64,000 bases of DNA from the NCBI GenBank assembly GCA_963921425.1, contig OY992838.1, positions 21,555,861 through 21,619,860 on the forward strand. Direction: 5' to 3'. The notes under the pieces are model-generated. The model made no database searches, was not told the origin of the DNA, and worked only from the letters and a program-made list of their open reading frames with translations. Of the stretch, positions 11,324 through 22,793 are shown piece by piece (positions within the stretch are counted from its first letter, which is position 1; each line of letters starts with the position of its first letter). The DNA comes from Dryas octopetala (taxonomy: Eukaryota > Streptophyta > Magnoliopsida > Rosales > Rosaceae). A program made the position numbers and the translations under genes.

Positions 11324-12973
11324 TGTTAGTTTCTAGGATTTGTTATATTGGCTATTTTCCTTGTCAAAACAATTGTATTTATTTGTATTTAATCACTCAC
11401 AAGCTCTAGGTTAGATTAAGGACAAGATCAGTTGTATTGAAGAAGTCAAGAATGAACAAAGACTCAAGGTATACTGCACTTCATTTATTTCAGGAAAATA
11501 ACAGTTTTTTGTCTATTTGACTAGTCATTCACTGAACATAAAGAACAATTTTCTTCACGTACAGTGGCTGATACAGTGACAGACACTGCAGTGGAGCCAT
11601 TTCGGGTTTTACTTTTAAAGCCCATTTCATTGAAAGCCCATTTTCTGTTTTTTACTAAACATGCATGTGCAGTGCACATGGCTTGGTTCCCCTACTGTAT
11701 CAATCAGATCTGATTGCTCCTTTGCCATTCACGCCACACACTTTCACACATCAACACTATTCATCATCTTCCCCATTTCTGATTTTTGCAAAATAAAGCA
11801 AAATTCCTTTTTACAGCTCCTCATTCCTATCCTTAGTAATACTAGGATACCCCTCTAGGACAAAAAGAATATGCCCCTCATTCGTCTCTTGTGGACAGCC
11901 ATTGATTGGCTTCCACGTGGCTCGGGCAAACATGAAAGTTGCGTGGGTGTGTACGGGTATAAGGTGCATTCTGTTCAGATCTTTTTGCTGTGGCGTATGA
12001 GCATTTTGGGTGTGTATTTTTCGGGTTTCATGCCTGGGTATTTTTGAGGTTAAGTGCTCATCTTTAACATTTTCAGAATATGGTCTTTTAATTCTTGAAA
12101 AATCAAAAAGAGATTTTCTGAACTTGTTTTGTTTCATCTAAAATTCTAAATGGGTTTGAGTGCTTAAATCTTTTCATATATTCTTCAAACACATTCATTT
12201 TAGATTTTAGTTGAAGGATTCAATATCAACCTTTTCATGCCTATAGCTTGAGAAAGTTGATCTTTGTTTTTTTAAATCCTACATTGGCATATCATGTTCA
12301 TGCATTGATGAATCTACTGGGCTTAGTGCGAATTGGTGCCATGTGTTGATGAGCTTGGAGTGGAGCTGCCTTCTTCATGAATGACCAATTGCCTTGCTTA
12401 TGGAAGTTGCACAAAGGGGTAAGAAAGCTGCCACTTAGTCTAGGACTTAGTGATTGAGCTTGTGTGCTGTGTGCTCCCTTTGTATTGAACTTCTTATTTA
12501 GTGGATTGCCTGGTCAGCTGGATAGACCCCCAGTTTTTACCCTTTGTGGTTTTTCTGGGTGAACATCTTGTGTGCATTTGTCTTCCTTGTTTGTGTTGTT
12601 ATGCTTACTGACTCACTCAACTTTTAAACACAAATCTGTACTGTAGCTATATGCTTGAAATTGATATATGCCTTATATAATTGTCTAGCTAATCACACAC
12701 CACTGTAGTTGTGGATAACACTGGGATGCCTACTGTGATGGGTCCTCTGAGTGTATAGGATGTCACTTGATCCTTGGTGTGTTTGATTTGTGTTTGATTT
12801 TTGGTTTTTAGAAGTCAATCTGGAGTTTCATATTTTCGTTACTGAACCGTCTGAGTTGTGTTTGTTTGACTAGTTCGTGAGTGATCACATAAACCAAAAA
12901 ATAGGGGTCCGATCACTGAAAGTGAAAGTAATCAAGTTTATTAAGTGAACAGATCACCTAAATTAAACTCTCA
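11324..12973 (+). repeat. 3' LTR of the Sirevirus element
   Basis: 1,650 bp, TG...CA, 99.6% identical to the 5' LTR by direct reading. It is followed immediately by the second copy of the CGATG target duplication at 12974-12978, after which the CACTA TNP2 frame resumes. Confidence 0.97.
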
Positions 12974-12993
12974 CGATGTGTATGAAATATTAA

Positions 12994-13218
12994 ATGACAT
13001 TCGAGTATGAACATTTGAGGAAGGGAATTCTCAAGAGCATGCTTCTAGTGGACATGATAGATGTACATGTGAATGTTGAAGCACACAAGCAAGCAAATGC
13101 AGATGATATCTTCCTTAATGATGATAGTGATGCAGAAGATGGTGTCTTTAGCAATGAGGATATAGAGGAAGACTTTATCTCTTCCGATGATGATAGCGAC
13201 CATGATTTTGCTATTTAG
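12994..13218 (+). pseudogene. Acidic tail fragment of the deleted TNP2 gene
   Basis: A 74-codon ORF from ATG 12994 in a different frame from the TNP2 stub. Its C-terminus is an Asp/Ser/Glu-rich tail (DDSDAEDG, EEDFISSDDDSDHDFAI). I read it as the 3' end of the TNP2 gene joined to the N-terminal stub by the internal deletion, because it lies between the stub and the second CACTA gene. This is inference from position and composition; there is no diagnostic domain. Confidence 0.45.
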
Positions 13219-13488
13219 TTTTTTTTTTTTTAAACATGATGTTTATTGTCTTTTTTAATAAGGATATATAATTTATGGACCTTTATCTACAGTTATGTGG
13301 TTTTTTACATGGTTTAAAGTTGGTGATTCTCCATATATATGTTGCTTTAATTTAGTGGTATTTGTCCAACCAATTTTTAAGTTACAGTTTTCATGGTAAG
13401 CTTAGATGAAATGAGTTCGTACAAGCTTTCAAGTTTAGAATGTTCAAATTGTATTCTCTATTGACTATAAACACTAACCATTTCAATC

Positions 13489-16392
13489 ATGGCAGGCATT
13501 TGCATCATTATGGCTACTAGAGGACGACGTCCAATGTTTAAGCACCAATTAAAGACAACAGCACCTCTGATCCAAGACCCATTGGGATCATCTTCTAAGC
13601 TTAAAAAAATCAATCCAAAAATGTCCAAACAACCTACAGCATCTCCAATCAATCAAACCTTGAGATCATCTCCTAGAAAGCATGCAAACGTTAATACTAA
13701 ACACCATACAACACCTCCACCTCCACCTCCACTTCCACCCACCCCAAATCCAGCAACACCTTCACTTCCAGATACAGTACAATCATCGACAACTCCACAA
13801 CCAACTCCAGCACCCATTCCCCCTCGTTCGCCTACATTCAGATCAACTTTGAACCTTAATGAGGACTTCAACTTCCAACCTACAGAGCCATTAGAGACTT
13901 CTCAAGTTAGTCATTCCTCTATCCCAGAAGAGGACATTGAAACTAATGGTATGATTTTTTAATTTGTAGATTTGCTCTTGTTTCACAATTTAGTTTTTAG
14001 GAAGTAGATTTATACTACAACAAAATTTACAGATTGGTTGTTTTTTCTTTTGTCCTTTCATAGTATGAATTGAAGCATGTTGCTATTACTAACAAGTTTT
14101 TATATTGTCAACATTAATATAAGTGATCATTATTTTATATTTGAAAGATACTCTGACAGCACATTTTCAAACAAAAATGAACAATTTATACTTAGGAAAT
14201 TTAGGAATTTTAGGAATTTTCACGCAGTCAATTGGTCTAAAATTTATCAACTTGGTTCTAGACTCACTAAGGATGATGTATAAAAGGAATCGTGCATAGT
14301 GGAGCTGTGCAAGTCACAATAATAAGTCAATAAAATTGACAATTTCTCGGCAAACACAAAATTTTCTGATATAGGTTCAGTTTAGAAAATTCATTATAAT
14401 TTCATCATAGCTCCTTGTGGCATGGTTTTGATCTTGAACCACTCATTAGTAAGTCTAATTTTATTGATAAAAAACTTGGATCAAATTTCCTGCCATAAAA
14501 TTACAGAATTCTCACAAGGTTCTACAAGATTATTGACTGAAAATTAGGTAACATTCTTAAAAACCTTTGGAGAAAAGGTAACTCAACCAACACAAATGGA
14601 AATGCAAATTAAACATTAAAAAAAACAAATAAACAGAGATTAGAGCTCAATAATCTTCCATGAACTTGATGTTAAAATATGCTAAGAATCTAAGAACATG
14701 CAAGTCCTTCTCTATCCTCTTATATTTTTCCCCTTTGCTTGTATGTAAGAAAAAACCAATTGATGTATTTCAATTCATAACCATATTGATGTATTTGCTT
14801 GAGAATTTGATTTATGTAGGTTCCAAAATTTGCAAGAAACGCGGTGTAACACGAGGTCTTGAACTAACAAAGAAGAGACGTGCTGGTGAAACGATTGAAG
14901 TTGATATTTCTGATCATACAATGCGAGCTGTGGGACAAAATTGTCAAATGTACATCACTGATGGAGGGTGTATGATTCGGAGATATGCCCCACTACAAGT
15001 AAAGGGTTGGAAGGAAATCTCAAAAAAAGTAGTTGCAGGATTAATTCGTCGAGTACTTGTAAGTACATGATTACATTATGTACCTTACAATAGATTGTTT
15101 AGTAACCATATAATCTTTTATTGATATGGTTTGAGTATGTGAATTAATATTTACATTGTTAGGTATTTAATTATAGTTGTTAAATTTTCAGGAGAAATTC
15201 ACTTTAAGTACTGAACCTCATGTGGATGTGGCGATCGTGGACGACATGAAGCGCAGATATTATAGGTGGCGCTATGCACTACATGAGAAATTTCTTTCAT
15301 ATGCGACAGTGGAGGAGGCACTTGCGCATTGTCCTAAAAATGTTTCAGAGGATGATTGGAAGTATCTTGTTAATTATTGGCAAAGTGATGAGTTTATGGT
15401 GAGCTTAAGCCGATTAATAATTAATTAGTTGGTGTCTACATTCTCTTTTTATGGTTTAGATTTATTTATAATTATTAAACTACTCATTCCTTTATTATAT
15501 GCTTTTTAAAAAAAATGCTAACTTAATATTTTCATTTTAATCAAGTTAAAGAGCACAAAAAACAAAGAGAACAGGGAAAACTTAACGATAACTCATTGTG
15601 CTGGGACAAAGGCATTCAGTCGTCTTCGAGAAGAAAATGTAAGCTTTCTTTTGAAAATTTTATTTTTTCTCTTATTGTCTGTATGGTATATGCAAGTTGT
15701 ATATCACCTCTGCATGGTGGTCTATATATGGTTGTCAAATTATATAGAAAAATCATGAGAGTGGAGAGGAGCCTAGTCGAATTGAAATGTTCAAGCTCAC
15801 TCGGTTTAGCACAAAAAAAGCATCTTGGGTTGGTGAAGATGCTAGGACTGCCCATGTAAGTCTTTGTTATATATATAATTAAGTTTATATATTGTATTAT
15901 TGTTGTAATAATTGAATCAATTACTCTTAATTTATCCTATCTTATGTGTAGGCTGATATGGAGAAGCTACAAAATCAGCCACAAACAGATGAAAATACTG
16001 AAGTTATGACTGATGATCAAGTCTATGATAAAGTTCTTGATACAATTATTGGCCATCCACCTCGGCCAGGTTATATACGTGGGCTAGGAGCAGGTCCTAA
16101 GCCAAAAAAGTCCAGATTGGAACAATCTAGTCGTGCACAACTTGAGGAGGTTGCAAGGATAGCAGAGGAGGCTACAAGGAGGGCCGAGGAGGCTACTCAA
16201 AGGGCTGAAGCTGCAGAGAGACGAGCTATGCAACTAGCTGAAGACTTAGGGTCAATGAAGGCAACTGCTGAGGACGCAGAGAGGCGCTCTAATCAACAAG
16301 AAAATGAGTTGCAGACATTAAAGTTAAAGACTAGTGAGATGGACAACATGTTAAAGTTGATAGTGCAAAGTTTGGCACCATCCACAAATTAA
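13489..16392 (+). CDS. CACTA second gene, plant Transposase_24 family protein
   Basis: Six exons join without a stop: 13489-13948, 14820-15058, 15192-15398, 15546-15638, 15748-15855, 15952-16392, giving 515 codons. All introns are GT-AG and every junction keeps phase. The first exon encodes a basic, Pro-rich N-terminus with a run of six prolines; an alternative start is Met at 13510. The middle carries the plant Ptta/En/Spm transposase pattern (PF03004 type): KKRGVTRGLEL, YYRWRYALHEKF, SEDDWKYLVNYW, NRENLTITHCAGTKAFSRLREE and KKASWVGEDA. The last exon ends in an Arg/Glu/Ala-rich coiled coil. In En/Spm the equivalent protein (TNPA type) binds subterminal repeats and works with TNP2/TNPD. An intact gene beside a gutted TNP2 is unusual. 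Exon ends are inferred from phase and family conservation. Confidence 0.82.
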
Positions 16393-17659
16393 AGGTTTGT
16401 CTATATATATTTCTTTTCTATACTTCTTTATTTAGGGTAAAATACAATTTTTAGAGCTTTGATCGCTGGTTATGGTTTCTATACAATAATGTAGATCTAA
16501 CTCACCCATCAACAATAATAAATGGGTTTTGATTTGTAAGGGTCGAGCTTGCCCACTCCCTGTAAATGGGTTTTAGTTTGGTGGGTGCAACAAATGAGTT
16601 TGTCCTCATGACTTTAATTCTTTAATTCTTGTTTTTTTTTCTCTTTCTATTTGAGCTGCAAATGGATTCCAAAAGTAATTGTTCCTTCCACTGTAGATTT
16701 GTTTGGGTGCTGAGAAAATAGAGCAATGAAAAGATGAGATTTTTTATTTTCTTTTGGTTCATTTTTCTTATTTGGTGCATGAGAAAATAAGTTGTAGTGG
16801 AGGGATAGGAAAGTTAGGGAAGAAGGGGAGGGGAGTGGTGAGGTGGGGTAGCAGGGGAGGGGAAGAGGAAACACTTTTTGTGATTCTCTGTCTTCTTGTG
16901 GCAGTGGCAGTGTCTTCTTTGTTATTTTCTTTTTTCTAGCTTTATGTCGCTCTAGTTCTGTTTCTTTGTATTGGTCATGGACTGGGTGTCATCCCCATGA
17001 CTATTTATTTCTTGTTTCTATATGTAATTGATATATATTGAGAGGCTAGGCAAGGGTAAGTGTGTTTATTATTAAATATGTTTTAGTGCTAACTTTGTAA
17101 TTCCCAATTTTTTATTTCATATCTTTTAGTTGTAACTTTGTATCTCTTTTTAAATATGTTTCTTGGATGTTTCTAGGCTCTAACTCTTCATGAGATATAT
17201 ATGTGTGTGTGTGTGTGTGTGTATCTATGTGTTTGGGTTGCCGTTCCTTGTTTGGCATAGATATTGCATGCATACTACTAATTATCTAAAAGCATTTTGC
17301 TATGTGGTAGTATTATATTACAAGCACAATGGACTAATACTATTTATGCATTTATCTCTTATTTTCAGATGAATGATTGATCAAAGGCGTACATCTCTCT
17401 TGGAAATTGAATCAAGGTTAAATGTATTTTTGGAAGTGTTTGTTATGGATGAATTTTGGTATCTAGAGATTTTCTTTTTGGGTTTTATGTTTAGAATTTG
17501 ATTTGTGAGAGAGATGTACATGTTTTGGTGGATAAACTTTGATATCCAAAAACTTGCCACTTGTGTCATTTTGAAATGGAATGTATATATTAACATCTAC
17601 TATTGGTACTTGTATATTGAAAACAAAGTAGGATGCATTTAATTTTAAACATTCAATTT
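16393..17659. other. CACTA 3' non-coding tail
   Basis: About 1.27 kb between the second gene and the subterminal repeats. It contains T-rich and G-rich stretches (a GGGGAGGGGA-like patch near 16820-16865) and a (TG)n run at 17201-17222. No coding region can be supported. Confidence 0.6.
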
Positions 17660-18232
17660 GTGACCAATTAATTAAAGTCTCATCACTAAAGCTTGCATTT
17701 AGTGACCAAATAAATTGGTCACTACATATCCATCTACAAGATTTTAGTGATGAATAATCTTAGTGAGGAACCATGTTCCTCACTAAAACTTGAACATGAC
17801 CATCAGTTGATTCAGCTATAGTGATGAAATGGTAGGTTTTAGTGATGAAAATTTTGGTCACTATTTCATGTAATCACCATATCTAACCATCATGTATTAG
17901 TGATGAATTGATTTAGTGAGGAACATGGTTCCTCACTAAACCATCATCTATAGTGATGAAACATAGGTTTTAGTGACCAAAATTTTGGTCTTTTAGGGAT
18001 GAATTAGTTCATCACTAATTCAATTATTTTTAGTGAGGAAATACTTTGGTCACTAAACATATAGGGTTTTAGTGATGAAAAGTTTTTGTTCCTCACTAAT
18101 AGGCTTTAGTCACTTGGTTCTAGTGACGGCGCAGTGACGAACATTTTTTCGTCACTAAATTGCTTTAGTGATGAAAAATTGACTTTTAGTGACCAAAATG
18201 CTCCATCACTAAAGCCCAAATTTCTTGTAGTG
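17660..18232 (+). repeat. CACTA subterminal repeat array
   Basis: More than twenty short motifs in both orientations, built on TTTAGTGATGA, TTAGTGACCAAA and CATCACTAAA, fill the last 570 bp before the terminus. Such arrays are the binding sites of TNPA-like proteins in En/Spm elements. One variant, GTGACGAACA with TTCGTCACTAAA around 18140, carries CpG-containing copies. Confidence 0.88.
18221..18232 (-). other. CACTA 3' terminal inverted repeat
   Basis: TTTCTTGTAGTG is the reverse complement of CACTACAAGAAA, the classic plant CACTA terminus. The subterminal repeats stop exactly here. Confidence 0.9.
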
Positions 18233-18235
18233 ATA

Positions 18236-18720
18236 ACAAGTAAATTATCTATGAGCAATTCATGTAACTGAAAAAAAAAATATTAAAAAAAGTTATGTAT
18301 AAGCATTTGATGTAAGTAAATTATATATAAGCATTTGATGTAGGTAAATTATATATAAGTATTTGATATTGATAAATTATGTACAAGCATTCGAGGTAGA
18401 TAAATTATGGATAGGCATCTAACGTAGATAAATTACATATCAGTATTTCATGTAGGTAGGTTATATATAAGCATTTGATGTAGGTAAATTATATATAAGA
18501 GGTTAATATATGATAATTATGTTTCAGAACTTGATATAAATAAATTATGTATAAGCATATTATGTAGATAAATTATGTATACGAAATACTTATACGTAAT
18601 TATGTATATGTAGGTAAATTATTTCATGTAGGTAAATTATGTAGAAGCATTTACCAAAAAAAGAAAAGAAATGTATAGGCATTTAATTAATGCAGGTAAA
18701 TTATGCATAAGCAAATTAAT
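18236..18720. repeat. 28-bp AT-rich minisatellite
   Basis: About 14-16 degenerate tandem units of roughly 28 bp. The consensus reads GTAAATTATATATAAG followed by CATTTGATGTAG. Units vary by single-base changes and a few truncations. The array begins within a few bases of the CACTA end, so the transposon inserted at or into the array edge. Confidence 0.88.
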
Positions 18721-20260
18721 AAGCATTTCAATTATATTAAATATATAATATATGGAGAATATATATATCATACCATATATGGTGACTTAAATCTAAATTT
18801 TATTATTGACATTCAAAAAAAAATGTTGAAAATTGATTACAACAACAATCAATAACCAAGATATAAGGAGGATAAATGTTTTTCTCCAAATACAAAAAGT
18901 CAACCTGTGTTTAAGGTTAATTAGTTATGAAGGCTTAAGGGCATTTTTGGCATCTAAAAAACTATAAGGCTAACTCATCCTCGCTAAAATGAAAATTAAC
19001 TTAATTGGCATCCAGTCAAAGGGGTTAACACTTGAAAAAAATTTGTATGAATTTTAATTGAAGAAATATGAGTTTGAAGGGGGTTTCCCTAATTTACTAA
19101 TAATTTTATATAGACAATAAATAAGAGTACTTAAAAACCAAACAAGTTTGATTCTTCTTAGTAATGGATTCAGATCCACTGCTTGTTTTTGCTTGACTTT
19201 TAATATTAGTCATGTATATGTTATTCAAAGGTAAGGAGCAAAAGATGAAATAGATTCGTAACACTAACTTTTAGGGTGTGAGTAGAGTTACATAAACCAT
19301 TGAAATTATATTACGTACACAGTTAAAATAGAAACAAATAAAAATAAGACAATTAAGTAGAGAATTCAAATCTATTACTTGCTTACGATACACAAACAAA
19401 AAAAAAGTAATTTTCTAATTATTGATTCCAATATTTGCAACATTTTCAAATATTGAAATAATTAAGAATCATTTCATTCCTATCTTCGTGAATTTAAGAT
19501 GATGGGAATGTCATTACCAAAAAAGTGATCTTGCAAACCAAACGGAACTATATTAATTTCATGCTTCCATACTCTTTTAATTCGGAAATAGAAAGGAAAA
19601 CAAGATATATATATATATATATATACTTTAAATATAATTTGTTAGCAAGTTAATACGAATCTAACTAGTTTATAAAAATTCCTAACTTCAATTTATCTTA
19701 ATTATAAGTGCAAAAAAAAAAAAAGGTTATTTATAATAGTCTCTAACTTCATTTGCGACAGTAAAACAATTATATTTTTCAGTTTTACTATTAAACTTAA
19801 TTCTAACTCATTATTTATCCAGTCAGTCAAATTTGCTTTAAGGATTTGACAGTTCTAAGTCTCTAATGCATGTAGAATATGTACCATTTTTTTTTTTGGC
19901 AATCAATACGTACTAATTGATCCCTGATTTAAGTGGATATCGTATGGCTCCACATGAATCCTACGTAACAATGGATAACTATACATGTGACATGACGACT
20001 CATTTGATAACATTAGTATGCAAAGAAGCAAGCTAGAGCTAAGAGAGAATTGAATTGAGATGGATAAAAGGCAAAAGGAACGTGAAAAAAGACAACCCGG
20101 CCCAAAGTTAAAAGAAAAGGCATACAAAATTAAGCAACCTTTCATGGCTTTTGCGAACATTACATAATTAGTACGTACATTTCATGTTTAGCCGTTTCCT
20201 CATAATGGGTATAATCAATCGCTTCAATATCCTTTCCCAAATCCCACCACCTTTCCTTTT
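18721..20260. other. AT-rich intergenic DNA upstream of the GDSL gene
   Basis: No gene or recognisable element. A (TA)n run lies at about 19605-19625, with several poly-A/T tracts. The last few hundred bases are probably promoter for the gene at 20374. Confidence 0.6.
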
Positions 20261-20270
20261 CTATATATTT
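20261..20270 (+). promoter_or_regulatory. Candidate TATA box of the GDSL gene
   Basis: CTATATATTT lies about 110 bp before the ATG at 20374, which fits a short plant 5' UTR. A second TATA-like run at about 20332-20341 is closer to the ATG and less likely. Confidence 0.4.
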
Positions 20271-20373
20271 GCCTAGCTACCTATAATAATATATATGCAC
20301 ATTTAATTTCCCTAGTAGTTTAAAAGGCATACATATATATAGTTGTTCTGAGCAGGAATTAATAATAATTAAT

Positions 20374-22154
20374 ATGGGTGGTAATAAGATGAGGATGCTA
20401 GAGATGGGCAGTGGTGCTAGTACTGCTGCTGTGGTGGTCATTATGATTTTGGTGCACTACTGCTCAAAATCAAATGGGGCAACAACAGCAACAACAACAA
20501 CAACAACAACTGATGATGATCATCAAACTGTGGCTGTGGGGTCAGAGGCAGCGCAGGTTCCAGCACTGTTTTTGTTTGGGGACTCATTGATTGATGTTGG
20601 CAACAACAACTACCTTCGGTCCTTGGCAAAATCCAATTATGACCCTTATGGCTGCGATTTCAGGGGAGGCCCTACTGGCAGATTCACTAATGGAAGAACT
20701 TTCGTTGATATGCTTGGTAACTAGGCTAGCTACGTATCTACTAGCTTACTTATAATTAATTTCTATTACTAATCTATAATTTATATATCTATTATTAATT
20801 AAATTTGGTGCATATATGTTGTGGGATTTTCATATGTGCATGCAGGAAATTTGCTGGGCCTTCCTTATGTTCCAGCCTTTGCAGATCTCAATACTAAGGG
20901 AACGAGAATGCTTGGGGGCGTCAATTATGCTTCAGCAGCTGCTGGCATACTTGATGAGACAGGCCAACACTATGTCTGTAGTCTGTTGAACCAATTAATA
21001 ATATTTAATATATATGTTATGTTACTTAGTTGCATGTCTAGCTAATAAATAAAAATTAAATTGCTTTGATCCATGGAATTCAGGGAGAGCGTTATAGCCT
21101 GAGTCAGCAAGTGGTGAATTTTGAGAGCAGCTTGAATCAGTACAGAACAATGATGAGTGCAACCAACTTGACCCAGTACCTGGCTAAGTCCATAGCAATT
21201 TTGGTGTTTGGGAGCAATGACTACATCAACAACTATCTCATGCCTTCCATCTATCCTTCCAGCTACATTTACACCCCTCCCAACTTTGCCAACCTTCTCC
21301 TCAACACCTATACTCGCCAAATTCTGGTCCCGTCTAAATTCACAGTCTAACAATATAATTAAGATTACCCTAATTTATGTAATATCGATCAGCTCATGTA
21401 CGTGCCTCTTTGATGATATATATACATACATATATTTTTTTTTATTGCAGGCTTTGCACAGTGTAGGATTAAGGAAGTTTGTGCTAGCAGGAGTTGGACC
21501 ATTGGGTTGTATCCCTAACCAGAGAGCCTCAGGTCAGGCTCCGCCCGGAAGGTGTGTGGACCATGTGAATCAGATCCTTGGTACCTTCAATGAAGGCCTT
21601 AAATCACTTGTTGACCAACTTAACAGAAACCATCCTGGTGCCATCTTTGCCTACGGCAACACTTATGCTGTTTTTGGTGACATTCTAAATAACCCTGCCC
21701 CCTATGGTAAGACCCCTTTGGATCTAGATCCTTTGTTTGTTTTTTCTCTACTTGTTTCTGCTTGATTTTTAATCTTAGCCATAACGGCCCCTAAGGACAA
21801 AAATTTTCATTATATGGGAGCCTTCAGTTTGTTGAACCAAACCCAACACAACTCAAGGGATCTATATCACCATATAGGTCTATATGGGTTCCTGCTTGTA
21901 CTAACAGAGTGTACTTTAAATCATGCATGGCAGGGTTCAGTGTGATTGATAGGGGCTGCTGTGGAATTGGGAGGGACAGAGGGCTGATAACATGTCTTCC
22001 ATTTTCAGTTCCATGCCCAAATAGAAATCAGTACATGTTTTGGGATGCCTTCCACCCAACAGAAGCTGCAAATGCCATCCTTGCTTGGCGGGCTTTTAAT
22101 GGCCCACCCTCTGATTGTTACCCAATCAACGTACAACAAATGGCTCTCATCTAA
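20374..22154 (+). CDS. GDSL esterase/lipase, At1g71250-like, complete
   Basis: Five exons (20374-20716, 20846-20973, 21084-21326, 21451-21706, 21934-22154) give 396 residues with all phases kept and GT-AG introns; the five-exon layout is common in plant GDSL genes. A hydrophobic stretch near residues 16-28 suggests a secretory signal or anchor. SGNH blocks are present: catalytic Ser71 in FLFGDSLIDVGNNNY, the conserved Gly in GVNYASAAAG, Asn202 in FGSNDYINNYL, and Asp361/His364 in WDAFHPTEAAN. These enzymes hydrolyse acyl esters, often in the apoplast or secretory pathway; the substrate cannot be read from sequence. Similarity to Arabidopsis At1g71250 is from memory. A Thr-rich insert coded by an AAC/ACA microsatellite (20479-20510) separates the hydrophobic segment from the enzyme domain. 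Confidence 0.95.
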
Positions 22155-22260
22155 TTGGCAATATTTGATGTTTTCAAGCCAGGATATATGCCACTTGAGC
22201 ATCCTATTTGCTTTAGTTGTTTCTATTATCGTGTCTTTGTGCGATTCTATGTTATATTAT
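22155..22260 (+). other. 3' flank of the GDSL gene
   Basis: About 100 bp between the stop codon and the Helitron terminus. It probably holds the native 3' UTR. I see no canonical AATAAA in it, so the polyadenylation site may lie in transposon sequence. Confidence 0.4.
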
Positions 22261-22671
22261 ACTAGCCTCTCTCCGCACTCGCGGGATGTTATATCGAGTG
22301 CGGGATGTTATATGATACTAGCTTCTCCGTATTCACTCCCCGCATATACAAATATTTTGTTAAATATAATCCGTTTAATATGCTTTTTCTATTATGTATA
22401 TGTTTTTTATTTATTTAATCAATGAGTTGAAAATTTAAAATCATATAAAAGCTTAACTAAAAAATTTTAACATACAAAAAATGAGAAAGAAAATATATGC
22501 TAAAGAAGATGCATTGCACCAACTAAGATTGAGTGATTTCATATTGGATGGTTACAATAATTTAATGATATTTCGATGCTGCTATACATAACACGAAAAA
22601 TCGAAATAAATTGGTCAGACCAAGAAAAAGATGGATAAATACATATATACATAAAACAAATGTCAAAATTA

Positions 22672-22793
22672 GAGTACATCATAAATATAAATTTTGTACA
22701 AACATCAACATATATACAAAAAACAACTGTTCGATATAAATGTAGAGTACATCATAAATGTAAATTTTGTACAAACATCAACATATATACAAA
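22672..22793. repeat. Two-copy 50-bp direct repeat inside the Helitron
   Basis: A unit containing AGAGTACATCATAAAT and TTTTGTACAAACATCAAC occurs at about 22672-22721 and 22743-22793 with few changes. A second, shorter duplication (about 30 bp, ACCTGTTAATAAGCCACATC) occurs at 23075-23132. Confidence 0.85.

Larger units (their letters stand above)
3007..12973 (+). mobile_element. Sirevirus-type Ty1/copia LTR retrotransposon, near full length
   Basis: A 9,967-bp element with 1,650-bp LTRs at both ends, each starting TGTTAG and ending CTCTCA. It is flanked by the perfect 5-bp duplication CGATG (3002-3006 and 12974-12978). The primer binding site matches initiator tRNA-Met (4659-4670). Internal coding is gag, protease, integrase, reverse transcriptase and RNase H in the copia order, split into two frames at 7313-7328. 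Lineage hallmarks are integrase/RT motifs of SIRE type, a long gag with two zinc knuckles and a coiled-coil spacer, and a post-pol region holding repeated polypurine tracts. The LTRs differ at six positions (3169, 3352, 3425, 3489, 4027, 4611 relative to their partners), about 0.36%, so insertion was recent. Confidence 0.97.
2709..18232 (+). mobile_element. CACTA (En/Spm-type) DNA transposon, 5' end not found
   Basis: The element is defined by a TNP2-type N-terminal stub (2709-3006), an intact plant Transposase_24 gene (13489-16392), a dense subterminal repeat array (17660-18232) and a 3' terminus reading TTTCTTGTAGTG at 18221-18232, the reverse complement of the canonical CACTACAAGAAA end. 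A 9.97-kb Sirevirus copia element is nested at 3007-12973. ATA at 18233-18235 is the candidate 3-bp target duplication. The TNP2 catalytic region is missing, so this copy is an internal-deletion derivative. The left boundary given here is only the TNP2 start codon; the true 5' terminus was not seen. Confidence 0.8.

Noticed and set aside
14077-14283. ORFs in the first intron of the Transposase_24 gene
   Set aside because: They lie between exon 1 and exon 2, which join in phase across a GT-AG intron, and carry no conserved motif.
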